From NCBI GenBank assembly GCA_000309865.1, contig AMGN01000004.1, forward strand, positions 160,001 to 201,691: a stretch of DNA of 41,691 bases, read 5' to 3'. The number at the start of each line of letters is the position of its first letter. The first letter of the stretch is position 1. Below the pieces are notes generated by a model. The model was not told the origin of the DNA. It made no database searches and worked only from the letters and a program-made list of their open reading frames with translations. Both the position numbers and the translations under genes were made by a program. The stretch is from Methanobacterium sp. Maddingley MBC34. GTDB taxonomy: Archaea > Methanobacteriota > Methanobacteria > Methanobacteriales > Methanobacteriaceae. This document shows, one piece after another, positions 32,832 through 41,223 of the stretch.

Positions 32832-33533
32832 ATGAGCTATTTGAATCCGGATCCAGAAAATATGAGTCTTCTGCAGCGAAATTTACTGCGAATATTAAGG
32901 ATATTTCTACTAATTTCTGGTGTTTATATTTTGGTTTTTGGTGGTGCCAATGGCGCTGAAAGAATTTTTGGTTTATTAATATTAGTAGCACTTGCAATAA
33001 TCAATGCCCCTGCATTTTTCACAAAAGGCAAAATACGTGCGTTACCAATTGAAATTGAGCTTATATTATTGTCTATGGTGTTATTTGAACTTGTTGGTGG
33101 GGATGCACTCGGATTATATGTGAAACTTCCATACTATGACAATTTCATGCACTTCATGCTACCATTATACCTTGCATTAATTGGAATGATGGTTGTTTAC
33201 ACCATGTACTTCTATGGTAAATTAAAAGCATCATATGGTGCCATGGCATTTATCATTATAATGGTAACTTTAGGTTTTGGAGGGGCGCTGGAAATGGTTG
33301 AATATACTTATGACACCTACTTATCCCAGGGACCTTTAGGTGAAATTACCGGTAACACTCAAATGCAGGGTTCACCAACACAAAGTCCTCATGAAGATAC
33401 AATGAACGACTTATTTACAGATACTGCAGGAGCTATAGTAGGAGCAATAATTGGAATATGGTTAATACGTAGAAATGAAAAGAGAGGAGAACACTGGAAA
33501 GTAGCTGATAAAGTTGGAGATATGATAAATTAA
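32832..33533 (+). CDS. multi-pass membrane protein of unknown function
   Basis: This is a 233-aa protein with about seven hydrophobic segments. The ATG at 32832 is set by GGAGGT seven bases upstream; the longer frame has no SD. A loop with polar, conserved-looking residues stands out: YYDNFMHFMLPLYLA, then EMVEYTYDTYL, and SPHEDTMNDLFTDTAGAIVGAIIG. His, Asp and Glu near membrane ends are reminiscent of DUF2238-type proteins, where such residues may bind metal. The cytoplasmic tail is basic. It is divergent from the lipoprotein gene. The function is unknown. Confidence 0.7.
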   Translation: MSYLNPDPENMSLLQRNLLRILRIFLLISGVYILVFGGANGAERIFGLLILVALAIINAPAFFTKGKIRALPIEIELILLSMVLFELVGGDALGLYVKLPYYDNFMHFMLPLYLALIGMMVVYTMYFYGKLKASYGAMAFIIIMVTLGFGGALEMVEYTYDTYLSQGPLGEITGNTQMQGSPTQSPHEDTMNDLFTDTAGAIVGAIIGIWLIRRNEKRGEHWKVADKVGDMIN

Positions 33534-33692
33534 CTCCTTTTTATTTTTTTATTAAATTTTTAAATGATTTTTGGGTAATTTAGATACAATACTAATTTTA
33601 TGAAAATATAGGTAAAGTTATTATAATATTATTACAAATTTATTATTGTACGAGTTTGAAATTAATTTTTTAGAACTATTATAGTTGATTTT

Positions 33693-35456
33693 ATGAAAAC
33701 TAATGATGAAAATAAAGTATCTGATTTAGAAACCAAAAAAATTGACCCTAAATTAGATAATGAAGCCGAAAAAATAAAAAAGTTAGAAATGGCTTTAAAA
33801 GACAGTGCAAATAAATTCAAGGAAGCAGAGTCAATTGCTCATTTTGGTTTTTGGGAATTAGATCCAACAACTTTAGTTCCAACTTGGACTGATGGTCTTT
33901 ACAATATTGTGGGTTATGATCCTGCAAGCGGTGAACTCAAACAGTATGCTGATCAGAAGAAAATGATTCATCCTGATGATTGGGATTATTTTTATAATGC
34001 CACTCAAACCGTAATTAATACCGGAAAAGATGTTGAGTTTGGTATAAGAGTAATCCGGCAAGATAGTTCGGCACGTTTCTTTCATGTTATTGCAAAACCA
34101 AAAAATGATGAAAATGGGAAAGTTATAGGGGTTAAGGGCACAGCTCAAGATATTACTGAATTAAAAACAATTGAAAATCATCTGAAAGAGTCAGAAGCAT
34201 TTTACAAGACACTATTTGAACATACTGGAACTGCAAGTATTCTTATTGATGATGATACAACAATATTAATGGCCAACACACAGTTTGAAAAACTTTCCGG
34301 TTATTCTAAAGAAGATTTAGAAGCTAAAATGAGCTGGAAAGAGATGGTCTTAAAAGAAGATCTAGAAATGTTCGAAAAATATCATTATATGCGTAGAAAT
34401 GGTATAAAAATTCCTCCTGAAAGTTACGAAGCTCGATTAATGGATAAAGAAGGGAATATAAAAATTATTTTAATTAATGTAACTATGATTCCCGGAACAA
34501 AAAGGAGCATAGCTTCTCTTACAGATTTAACTGAGATTAAAATCATCGAAGAGGCACTTCAAACTACTTTAAAACGATTTTATTCAATTCTTTCCAATAT
34601 GCGTGCAAGTATTTTGTTGGTAACAGAAGAAAATATAGTTGAATTCGCTAATCAAGCATTTTGTGACTACTTCCGTCTCACAGAATCACCAGAAGACTTG
34701 CCAGGGCTCACAGCATCAGAAATGATAAAAAAGATTAAGAATGTTTATCAATTTCCAAATGATGAGATAACTCATATTCGCAAAATCGTTAGCCAGTGGG
34801 AACCTGTAATAGGCGAAGAGGTTTATTTAAAGGGTAAAAAAACATGTATAAGGGATTTTATCCCCATATTTGTTAAAGGAAAACCTTACGGCAGGTTATG
34901 GCTTCACCTTGATATCACTGAACGTAAAAAAATGGAAAAAAAACTTTTTGATAGTGAAAGACATTACAAGTATATAGTTGAAAAATCTTCTGCAGGAATG
35001 TTTCTTTTGGATAAAAAAGGCATAATTCAATATTTAAATGAACAAATGGCCCATTCTCTAAATTATTCCAAAAACCAAATGCTTGGAAGGCATATTAAAA
35101 ATTTTGTAGTGGAAAAAGATGAATTTTACAATCCTAAGAATCAGTCCGAAAACCAAATAATCCGCTTTGATGGTTTTAAGTTTTTAAACAGATATGGGGA
35201 GAAATCATGGACTATTTTAACAGTTTCCCCAATTTTCAACTCTAAAAACGAATATACGGGGTTACTCGGAATTGTTACGGATATTGCTTTACAAAAGGGA
35301 CTGGAAGAAGCTTTTTTAGAAAGAGAAGAGATTCTAACAGATATTATTTATGATATGATGGAAATTCTCAATAATATGATTATTGATGGGAATAAAGCTG
35401 AATTCAATAAAAAAGACATATCAAATACTTTCAAAAAAATCATGAAAAATAGCTAA
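33693..35456 (+). CDS. PAS-only sensor protein (four PAS domains)
   Basis: This 587-aa soluble protein has a Lys/Glu-rich coiled start followed by four PAS/PAC units at about 39-158 (AHFGFWELDP ... VKGTAQDITELK), 165-285 (LFEHTGTASILIDDD ... SLTDLTEIK), 290-413 (ILSNMRASILLVTEEN ... LHLDITERKK) and 420-540 (IVEKSSAGMFLLDKKG ... GIVTDIALQK). The final 45 residues are helical and lack a phospho-acceptor His or ATPase domain, so no kinase output is present. It presumably senses a small ligand or redox state and acts through protein contacts. It is followed after 45 bp by an integrase-like gene. Its AT-rich codon use is stronger than in the core genes. Confidence 0.88.
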   Translation: MKTNDENKVSDLETKKIDPKLDNEAEKIKKLEMALKDSANKFKEAESIAHFGFWELDPTTLVPTWTDGLYNIVGYDPASGELKQYADQKKMIHPDDWDYFYNATQTVINTGKDVEFGIRVIRQDSSARFFHVIAKPKNDENGKVIGVKGTAQDITELKTIENHLKESEAFYKTLFEHTGTASILIDDDTTILMANTQFEKLSGYSKEDLEAKMSWKEMVLKEDLEMFEKYHYMRRNGIKIPPESYEARLMDKEGNIKIILINVTMIPGTKRSIASLTDLTEIKIIEEALQTTLKRFYSILSNMRASILLVTEENIVEFANQAFCDYFRLTESPEDLPGLTASEMIKKIKNVYQFPNDEITHIRKIVSQWEPVIGEEVYLKGKKTCIRDFIPIFVKGKPYGRLWLHLDITERKKMEKKLFDSERHYKYIVEKSSAGMFLLDKKGIIQYLNEQMAHSLNYSKNQMLGRHIKNFVVEKDEFYNPKNQSENQIIRFDGFKFLNRYGEKSWTILTVSPIFNSKNEYTGLLGIVTDIALQKGLEEAFLEREEILTDIIYDMMEILNNMIIDGNKAEFNKKDISNTFKKIMKNS

Positions 35457-35501
35457 AATTTTTATATCTAAAAAATTAACATAAATGTGTGATAATTTAA
35501 A

Positions 35502-36665
35502 ATGTGGTTGTTTATGCAAGAATCAAATTATGAAATTTCAAAGGATCCCTATTTCATAAATTTTATTGGGAGTAAAAATCTCTCTAAATCTACTGAAATA
35601 GTATATTTGGGACGTATTAAATCTTTTTGTGAATTTTTAGATAAAAATCCCTCGGAATTAATTAAAGAGGCTCAGAAAGAAAGTGGAAAGAAAATTAATG
35701 AATATTTCTATGATTATATTGAAAATCTGAAAAAAAGTGGTAAATCGCCCAGTACCATCATTAACCAGACTGATACGGTTAAATCATTTTATAATAACTT
35801 TGATATTGATACTAATGGTATTAAACCAATAATATTTCCAGAAACCAATAATTCAGATTATAAGATTATTTCTTCAGATCAAATTAGAGAAGCACTGGAA
35901 TTAAGCTGTTTAAGAGATAAAGCTATTATTCTGCTCCATTTATCTTCAGGTATGGAGGCTACGGAGTTAAGATCTTTAACTTATGGTGATTTTATTAATT
36001 CTATTGAAGAATATATTGATCTTAAGCCTGAAGAATTCTTAAATGTCAAAAAAATAGCCGATACAGTTCTTAAAATTGATGATCTTGTTGGGACTTGGAA
36101 AATAGAAAAACATAGAACTAAAAAGGATTATGTTACTTTTAACACTCCTGAATCTACCAAAGCCATTTTAAACTATTTAATAGATCGGGAAAGAAAGAAT
36201 AAGCCATTTAAATCTGTTAAAGATCCTCTTTTTGTTAATTCACAAAACCAATCCCTTAAGAAATCTGCTCATGGTTCTATTTTTAAACGGATTAATAATA
36301 GGGCAAATTTTGGATATTTAACTAAAAAAAGACGGTTTTTTTCATCGACAATGCTTAGAAAATTTTTTAAAGATAAACTGTATGAATTGGGTGTAGATGA
36401 AACCACTATTGATGCTTTTTTAGGCCAAAAATTAGATAATAACATTGATTATCATTCAAATGATCAAATTAGCATTCTTAAGAAGAAGTATAGTGAGTTC
36501 TTAGGCGAATTATCAATGGAAAATGTAAATATAAAAACAGAAAGTATAACCAGCAAAGAATATAAATTGCTTATTGCTAAGCTCAATGAAAAAGACAAAG
36601 AATTAGAGGAAATAAAAGAATATCTGAAACATATAAAACAAGGAATGAATTTGGAAGATGTTTAA
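35502..36665 (+). CDS. tyrosine-recombinase-like integrase, catalytic residues altered
   Basis: This 387-aa protein has an N-terminal SAM-like core-binding domain (KSTEIVYLGRIKSFCEFLDKNP, SPSTIINQTDTVKSFYNNF) and a C-terminal phage-integrase domain. The usual catalytic Arg in SG-x-R is Glu152 (SSGMEATELRSL). The HxLR His is Thr283 (TMLRKFF, Arg286 kept), and the LGH His is Gln309 (FLGQK). A Tyr is kept at 317 (IDYHSN). A coiled-coil tail follows (LIAKLNEKDKELEEIKEYL). It may be a divergent archaeal integrase family or an inactive DNA-binding relative. The start could also be the ATG at 35514. No attachment-site repeat was found. Confidence 0.75.
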   Translation: MWLFMQESNYEISKDPYFINFIGSKNLSKSTEIVYLGRIKSFCEFLDKNPSELIKEAQKESGKKINEYFYDYIENLKKSGKSPSTIINQTDTVKSFYNNFDIDTNGIKPIIFPETNNSDYKIISSDQIREALELSCLRDKAIILLHLSSGMEATELRSLTYGDFINSIEEYIDLKPEEFLNVKKIADTVLKIDDLVGTWKIEKHRTKKDYVTFNTPESTKAILNYLIDRERKNKPFKSVKDPLFVNSQNQSLKKSAHGSIFKRINNRANFGYLTKKRRFFSSTMLRKFFKDKLYELGVDETTIDAFLGQKLDNNIDYHSNDQISILKKKYSEFLGELSMENVNIKTESITSKEYKLLIAKLNEKDKELEEIKEYLKHIKQGMNLEDV

Positions 36666-36858
36666 ATAATAATGTATTGCAATGAGTTTTCCTGTTGATT
36701 TTTAAATTAATTTCATTATTTCTTTTGCTTTGGTATCAATTTATTATTCGATATTTTTAATTTTTTAATGGCACATTTATAACTTATAAAATTTATAGAA
36801 TAATTTTCATGTCAGATATAATGGCTTGTTTGATAAAAGATTTAGGAGGCAAAAAATT

Positions 36859-37383
36859 ATGGCTGAAGGAAACAATGTTTTGTTAGGTGTTTTAGCAATT
36901 ATTTTAGGTATTTTAGTAATGGTGTTCCCGATTTTCAGTGTATTTACTGCAAGTGTACTTGCGGGGTTAGCAATACTATTCTTAGGAATATGGTTACTGG
37001 CACAAAGCTTTGGAACATGGAGTGCGAGTAAAGGTGCCAGTATAGCATATCTGATCCTGGGAATCATTGCTATAGTAGGTGGAATTGGACTATTTGGGGA
37101 TGTACTGGCATTAAGCTTCTTAGCCAGCTTCTGGCTCTACTTCGCAGGATTCTTCCTGATAGTTTCAGGTATAATGTCCTTTTTCACTCAAGAAGGAACC
37201 ACAGGCAAAGGAGTTGGAGGTTTAGGTGTAATATTAGGTATATTGTACATTATATTAGGTGCATATGCCTGGAATCCACTTTATCTGGCATTCTTAATTG
37301 GATTCTGGTTAATAATTCAGGGAGTAACTTTATTCTTTGTCAATCCATCAGATTTAATGAAAAACAAACCACAGAATAAATGA
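36859..37383 (+). CDS. HdeD-like (DUF308) membrane protein
   Basis: This 174-aa protein is set by a strong SD (TTAGGAGG) eight bases before the ATG at 36859. It has six hydrophobic helices in glycine-rich pairs (LLGVLAIILGILVMVFPIF, VLAGLAILFLGIWLLAQSFGTW, YLILGIIAIVGGIGLFG, FASFWLYFAGFFLIVSG-like, GVILGILYIILGAYAWNP, FLIGFWLIIQGVTLFF), the DUF308/HdeD arrangement. It is related in type to the protein at 23710. A hairpin plus T-run terminator follows. The role is unknown, probably membrane stress. Confidence 0.75.
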   Translation: MAEGNNVLLGVLAIILGILVMVFPIFSVFTASVLAGLAILFLGIWLLAQSFGTWSASKGASIAYLILGIIAIVGGIGLFGDVLALSFLASFWLYFAGFFLIVSGIMSFFTQEGTTGKGVGGLGVILGILYIILGAYAWNPLYLAFLIGFWLIIQGVTLFFVNPSDLMKNKPQNK

Positions 37384-37408
37384 ATCAAACAAGCCTAAAA
37401 CTATATTT

Positions 37409-37458
37409 AGGAGATATTTTATCTCTCCTTTTTATTTTATTTTATTTTATTTTATTTA
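37409..37458 (+). terminator. hairpin and T-rich terminator
   Basis: AGGAGA (37409-37414) pairs with TCTCCT (37424-37429) and is followed by TTTTT and a run of ATTTT units to about 37458. This is a convincing terminator for the HdeD-like gene. The pentanucleotide run is also a simple repeat. Confidence 0.7.
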
Positions 37459-37526
37459 TATGGTTCTAATGTATCTTAATGAAAGTTTCATGAAGATACA
37501 GAGATCCTCTCAAATTTATAGTAATA

Positions 37527-38201
37527 CTACTCTAACACTCCTTTATTTAACTTATAAACTACATCAGAGTATTTAAAAAGTTCTCTATCGTCAGTGAACG
37601 TTAAAACTGTATGTTCCTTTTTTAGATTTTTTAAAATTTCCATTATGTTTATTGTGCTGGATTGAGATAGTGAAGAGGTGGGTTCATCAACTAATATGAT
37701 CTGGGGGTTATTAATTAAGGCCCGAGCTATACTCGCTTTTTGCTCTTCTTCTATAGATATTTGGTTGGGATACAACCTCATACTCTCTACTCCCAGATTT
37801 TTGAGCATTTCCACAGCCATGCTCTTATTATTTTTGATCATAGGTAACATTACATTCTCTAATATGGTTAAATAAGGTAAAAGGCTGGGATAAGGCGGAA
37901 CGAAACCCATTTCATTGCGTATTAAATTTACTCGTTCTTGAGGGGTGGGATTTGTAAAGTCTTCATTGGCAAAGATCACGGATCCTGAGCTAGGGCTCTC
38001 CAAAAGCCCTGCTATGCGTAAGAGAGTTGATTTTCCAGAACCCATAGGGCCTATCACCATGGATAAATTCTTTGAATTGAGTTTCAGGGATATATTGTCA
38101 AGAGCCAGAATTTCTCTACCTTTCACCTCTGGATATGACTTACTCACTGCTTTCAATTCTAAAATTTCTTTAGACAGGGTTAAAAACCTCCTTAAAACCA
38201 T
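37527..38201 (-). CDS. ABC transporter ATPase with degenerate catalytic motifs
   Basis: This LolD/MacB-type ATPase (about 216-224 aa) keeps Walker A GPMGSGKST (residues 51-59) and Walker B IILVDEP (168-174). The Q-loop Gln is replaced (FVPPYPSLLPYLT), the signature SGG is SIE (NQISIEEEQKASIARAL), and the H-loop His is absent (LTFTDDREL). It should bind ATP but hydrolyse it poorly, or need a partner. It overlaps the FtsX-like permease gene by 32 nt if started at the ATG at 38201. A strong SD (AAGGAGG) points instead to a non-standard CTG at 38177, right at the permease stop. It forms a pair with that permease. Confidence 0.8.
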   Translation of the reverse strand: MVLRRFLTLSKEILELKAVSKSYPEVKGREILALDNISLKLNSKNLSMVIGPMGSGKSTLLRIAGLLESPSSGSVIFANEDFTNPTPQERVNLIRNEMGFVPPYPSLLPYLTILENVMLPMIKNNKSMAVEMLKNLGVESMRLYPNQISIEEEQKASIARALINNPQIILVDEPTSSLSQSSTINIMEILKNLKKEHTVLTFTDDRELFKYSDVVYKLNKGVLE

Positions 38202-38841
38202 TTTTAGAGGCTATAAACGATGGATATAAACTTAAAATGAAGCTAAGTCCTGTTGTAAGTGTAATGGTCATGAGTATTAACCATCCGGGTAGCAACAATC
38301 CTAAGTTACTGCCAAAGATCTGGGTTAATAAAAATAATCCTAAGCTACCTAGAATCACCCCAACTGCAGATGAAATCAGTCCCAGAATGGTTCCTTCCAG
38401 AGCGAAAGTCAATAAAATTTGTTTCTCAGAAAATCCCATTATTTTAAAAAGACCCACATCCCGTCTACGCTCCAATTCATTGAAGAACATAGCGGTATAC
38501 ACGCCTATCACACCAATCACCAGAGCTAAACTAGCTATTCCATCTGCGAATAAAATTAAGCTTTGAATTAAATTTATTATAACATTTGCAGCCTGATTTT
38601 GTTCTAGATTTATTCCTAAGGTGGAACTGATATACTGGGTAATATTAATACTTGAAGAGTCACCCGATGATTGGTTTACATTGTTTACACTTTCCAGTCT
38701 ATCTAAAAAACTGGTAACGCCCAAACCAGATCCCACTAAAATTAGAAGAACCAGAACCCCTACAGTAACACCTGTAATTGTAGAAAAATTGCGCATGCGG
38801 TTTCTACGCAAATTTTTTAGGGCTAATATGTAAATACTCAT
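38170..38841 (-). CDS. MacB/FtsX-like ABC permease (short)
   Basis: This 223-aa permease of the FtsX family has an N-terminal amphipathic start (MSIYILALKNLRRNRMRNFSTITG), a first helix, and a short extracytoplasmic loop of about 45 residues rich in Ser and Asn. Three C-terminal helices follow with the coupling motif ELERRRDVGLFKIMGFSEKQI. The extracellular domain is far smaller than in MacB or LolC/E. It overlaps the following degenerate ATPase gene. Together they likely form a small type VII-like ABC system that works on membrane proteins or peptides rather than as a bulk transporter; this is inference from the family. Confidence 0.8.
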   Translation of the reverse strand: MSIYILALKNLRRNRMRNFSTITGVTVGVLVLLILVGSGLGVTSFLDRLESVNNVNQSSGDSSSINITQYISSTLGINLEQNQAANVIINLIQSLILFADGIASLALVIGVIGVYTAMFFNELERRRDVGLFKIMGFSEKQILLTFALEGTILGLISSAVGVILGSLGLFLLTQIFGSNLGLLLPGWLILMTITLTTGLSFILSLYPSFIASKNGFKEVFNPV

Positions 38842-38955
38842 AATAATCTTCCTAATTTATTTTACATTTTAATTTATTCTTATTATAAATGTCGGAACGG
38901 GAATTAAGTTAAGGCATGGTTTGTTATAGAAAGATATTTTAATATATTTAAATGG

Positions 38956-41223
38956 TTAACGATTAAATCTTGCTTTTATTCTTCGGTATTGTTCTACTAG
39001 ATCTTTAATCTGTTCTTCAGGATTATTCTTGGTACTATACGGTAATATTCCACCATGGAGAATAATCTCTTCTCTTTCTAACTCAATTATATTCTCAAAA
39101 CCTTTATCTTTCCATAAACCAAGCCATCCCTCCTGAGGGCGTTCCAGGTTTATAATATCCATTCCTAAATGTTCGCTCCACAGTATTTTTCTAAAGTTTT
39201 CAATATTACCCTTTTTTGGAGAGTCAAAGTCGAACATTATGGCATTCATTTCCATGTTGCGGTGATTCTGGGATATTTCACTACTTCCAAACTCCTCTGA
39301 AGAACTCAATGAAGACCCGTCAAGATTAGAAGTACCAACTGTTGCCCATACATCGTCAACAATGGCTACTTTACTGTGGATATAACAATTATGCAATTTA
39401 TTCTTTCCATTTAGGAATTTACCTGACCATTTGGCAAAAACTCCAATTTGAGGGTGTTCAATAATTAACTTTTCCAGATCAAGTCCCATGAATTTGAATC
39501 CGTAGTGTTGCCAGCTTCGGTATGTGGGAACGTCAGGAACTTCATTAATTAACATAATTATCTGTAAATCGGGGTTAAGTTCAACTGCTTTTTTTAAAGC
39601 TCCAATGATGTATTTATTGGTGAAATACTGGTTTTCAAGATATATGAAATCTTGGGCATTGGTAATTGCTTTTCTATAAGCTTCCAGCACTCCTGTTTCT
39701 CCATTTTTACTTAATGTTTGAGGAGTAATTGATCTTACGATTTGTAATGACTCATTTTCGACTCTTAAAAGAGGATTAAAATCGGGTAGTTTTTCTGAGG
39801 TGTTATTATTGTTTATTTCTTTATTTAAAGATTTATTTTCATTAATCTTATTGTCACCATTAAAATGCAGGTTGGAAAGATAATTCCAGAGTTCAATGAA
39901 AAATTCTTCCAGATGGCTAATCACAGGACCTTCTAAATACATTGAAACGTCATGATAAGGACCTTCATTCTTTTCAAGACGTCTTGGTTCGTTGATGTCA
40001 TGTTTACTGGTATCCCAGTAACTTTGGGTGAATGGTGATCCAATTATGAATGATTTTTTTCCATCAGCAACCATGACCTTGGCATGCATGGAATAAGGGC
40101 CTTTTGCAGGGTATCTTCTAACTTCCACTTCGCTATCTTTGAAATAGTCATATAACTCGTCGTAATTATCAGGAACAACTCTATTCTCATTTATAATAAT
40201 TTTAACATCAACCCCACGTTTTTGAGCTTCTAAAAGTTTGTATGCTAATGTATCATCACCATTATAATTTGATGGATTTTCTGAAGATGAAAAGAATCGT
40301 GGTATAAATTCAGGGTAAAATACAAACTGGGTTAAATAAAGGTAAGACTCTGCTTCATCTACCACTTCAACGATTTTTTCCCAGGCTTGATGATTGTCAA
40401 TTAATATTTCAAAATTATTATGGGAAGTCATCTTGGATGGTGAATTGTTATTTAATGTAACCTGCCATCCATCAATCTCAGCACGGTTAATAATGATATC
40501 TTCAATATTTTCAACAACGCTGGTAATGTTATGGTGAACTTCTGTCTTTCTAATCTCAAATACTCCCAGTTTGTCCTTAACTATGATTCGTATATCTGGC
40601 TCTTTGTCTAGGATTTCCAGGTATCTTTCTTGAGGATAAGTGATACGGTAGTATCCATTTTCATCGGTAACGGCAGATCCTAAATCATCATCCCTTAAAA
40701 AGAATAAACTACTATATTTGTCCTTTATGAAATCCAGAGAACTTGCTAAAATTCCTTCATCTCCAATTGAACTTTCTTTTTTAATTAAAGATTTAACCTT
40801 GGATTTTAAGAGATTCAAAGCATTTAATTCTATCTTTCCATAGTCAATGTCTTCTGCAATTACAGTTAATCCTTCTATTGGCTCTCCCTTTTCATCTATA
40901 ATTTGTCCTTCAACTCCAATATTCCCATTATCAAATTTTATAATACCCAAATCAGCAATTTCATTGTCAAGGTATTTAGAAATACTCATGATAGGCTTTT
41001 CATCTATTAAAAACTCTATTCTTATTTGATTTTTGTCATTTTCCACAAGTTCTGGGGTTAAAGTTAAATTTATTTTAAATTCACCGTTTTTATCAGTTAA
41101 AACCTCTCCAAGGGAATGATTATCAGCAAAAAATGAATAATCTTTTATAATGGCCTTCACTTGAATACCAAAAATTGGGGTTTGTTTATCATCTACAAGT
41201 TGTCCGTATACCTTGCATTCCAT
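38956..41223 (-). CDS. phospholipase D-like protein with transthyretin-like N-terminal domains
   Basis: This is a 755-aa protein. I chose the ATG at 41223, with GAGGG upstream. Residues about 1-95 and 100-220 are two beta-rich transthyretin/carboxypeptidase-regulatory-like modules (VYGQLVDDKQTPIFGIQV, GEVLTDKNGEF; VEGQIIDEKGEPIEGLTV, AVTDENGYYR). The PLD part has two intact HKD motifs: His380 (MHAKVMVADGKKSFIIGS) and His616 (IHSKVAIVDDVWATVGTSN). Both fit HxKx4D with a following G(S/T), so it should be active on phosphodiesters, probably phospholipids. No signal peptide is evident, so it is probably cytoplasmic. The fusion of these modules is unusual. Confidence 0.88.
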   Translation of the reverse strand: MECKVYGQLVDDKQTPIFGIQVKAIIKDYSFFADNHSLGEVLTDKNGEFKINLTLTPELVENDKNQIRIEFLIDEKPIMSISKYLDNEIADLGIIKFDNGNIGVEGQIIDEKGEPIEGLTVIAEDIDYGKIELNALNLLKSKVKSLIKKESSIGDEGILASSLDFIKDKYSSLFFLRDDDLGSAVTDENGYYRITYPQERYLEILDKEPDIRIIVKDKLGVFEIRKTEVHHNITSVVENIEDIIINRAEIDGWQVTLNNNSPSKMTSHNNFEILIDNHQAWEKIVEVVDEAESYLYLTQFVFYPEFIPRFFSSSENPSNYNGDDTLAYKLLEAQKRGVDVKIIINENRVVPDNYDELYDYFKDSEVEVRRYPAKGPYSMHAKVMVADGKKSFIIGSPFTQSYWDTSKHDINEPRRLEKNEGPYHDVSMYLEGPVISHLEEFFIELWNYLSNLHFNGDNKINENKSLNKEINNNNTSEKLPDFNPLLRVENESLQIVRSITPQTLSKNGETGVLEAYRKAITNAQDFIYLENQYFTNKYIIGALKKAVELNPDLQIIMLINEVPDVPTYRSWQHYGFKFMGLDLEKLIIEHPQIGVFAKWSGKFLNGKNKLHNCYIHSKVAIVDDVWATVGTSNLDGSSLSSSEEFGSSEISQNHRNMEMNAIMFDFDSPKKGNIENFRKILWSEHLGMDIINLERPQEGWLGLWKDKGFENIIELEREEIILHGGILPYSTKNNPEEQIKDLVEQYRRIKARFNR

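Noticed and set aside
33693..36665. Whether the PAS-integrase region is a complete integrated element
   Set aside because: No tRNA, attachment-site repeats, replication or capsid genes were found around it.
37427..37458. ATTTT pentanucleotide run considered as a mobile-element or origin signal
   Set aside because: It follows a hairpin directly after a gene, so terminator function explains it.
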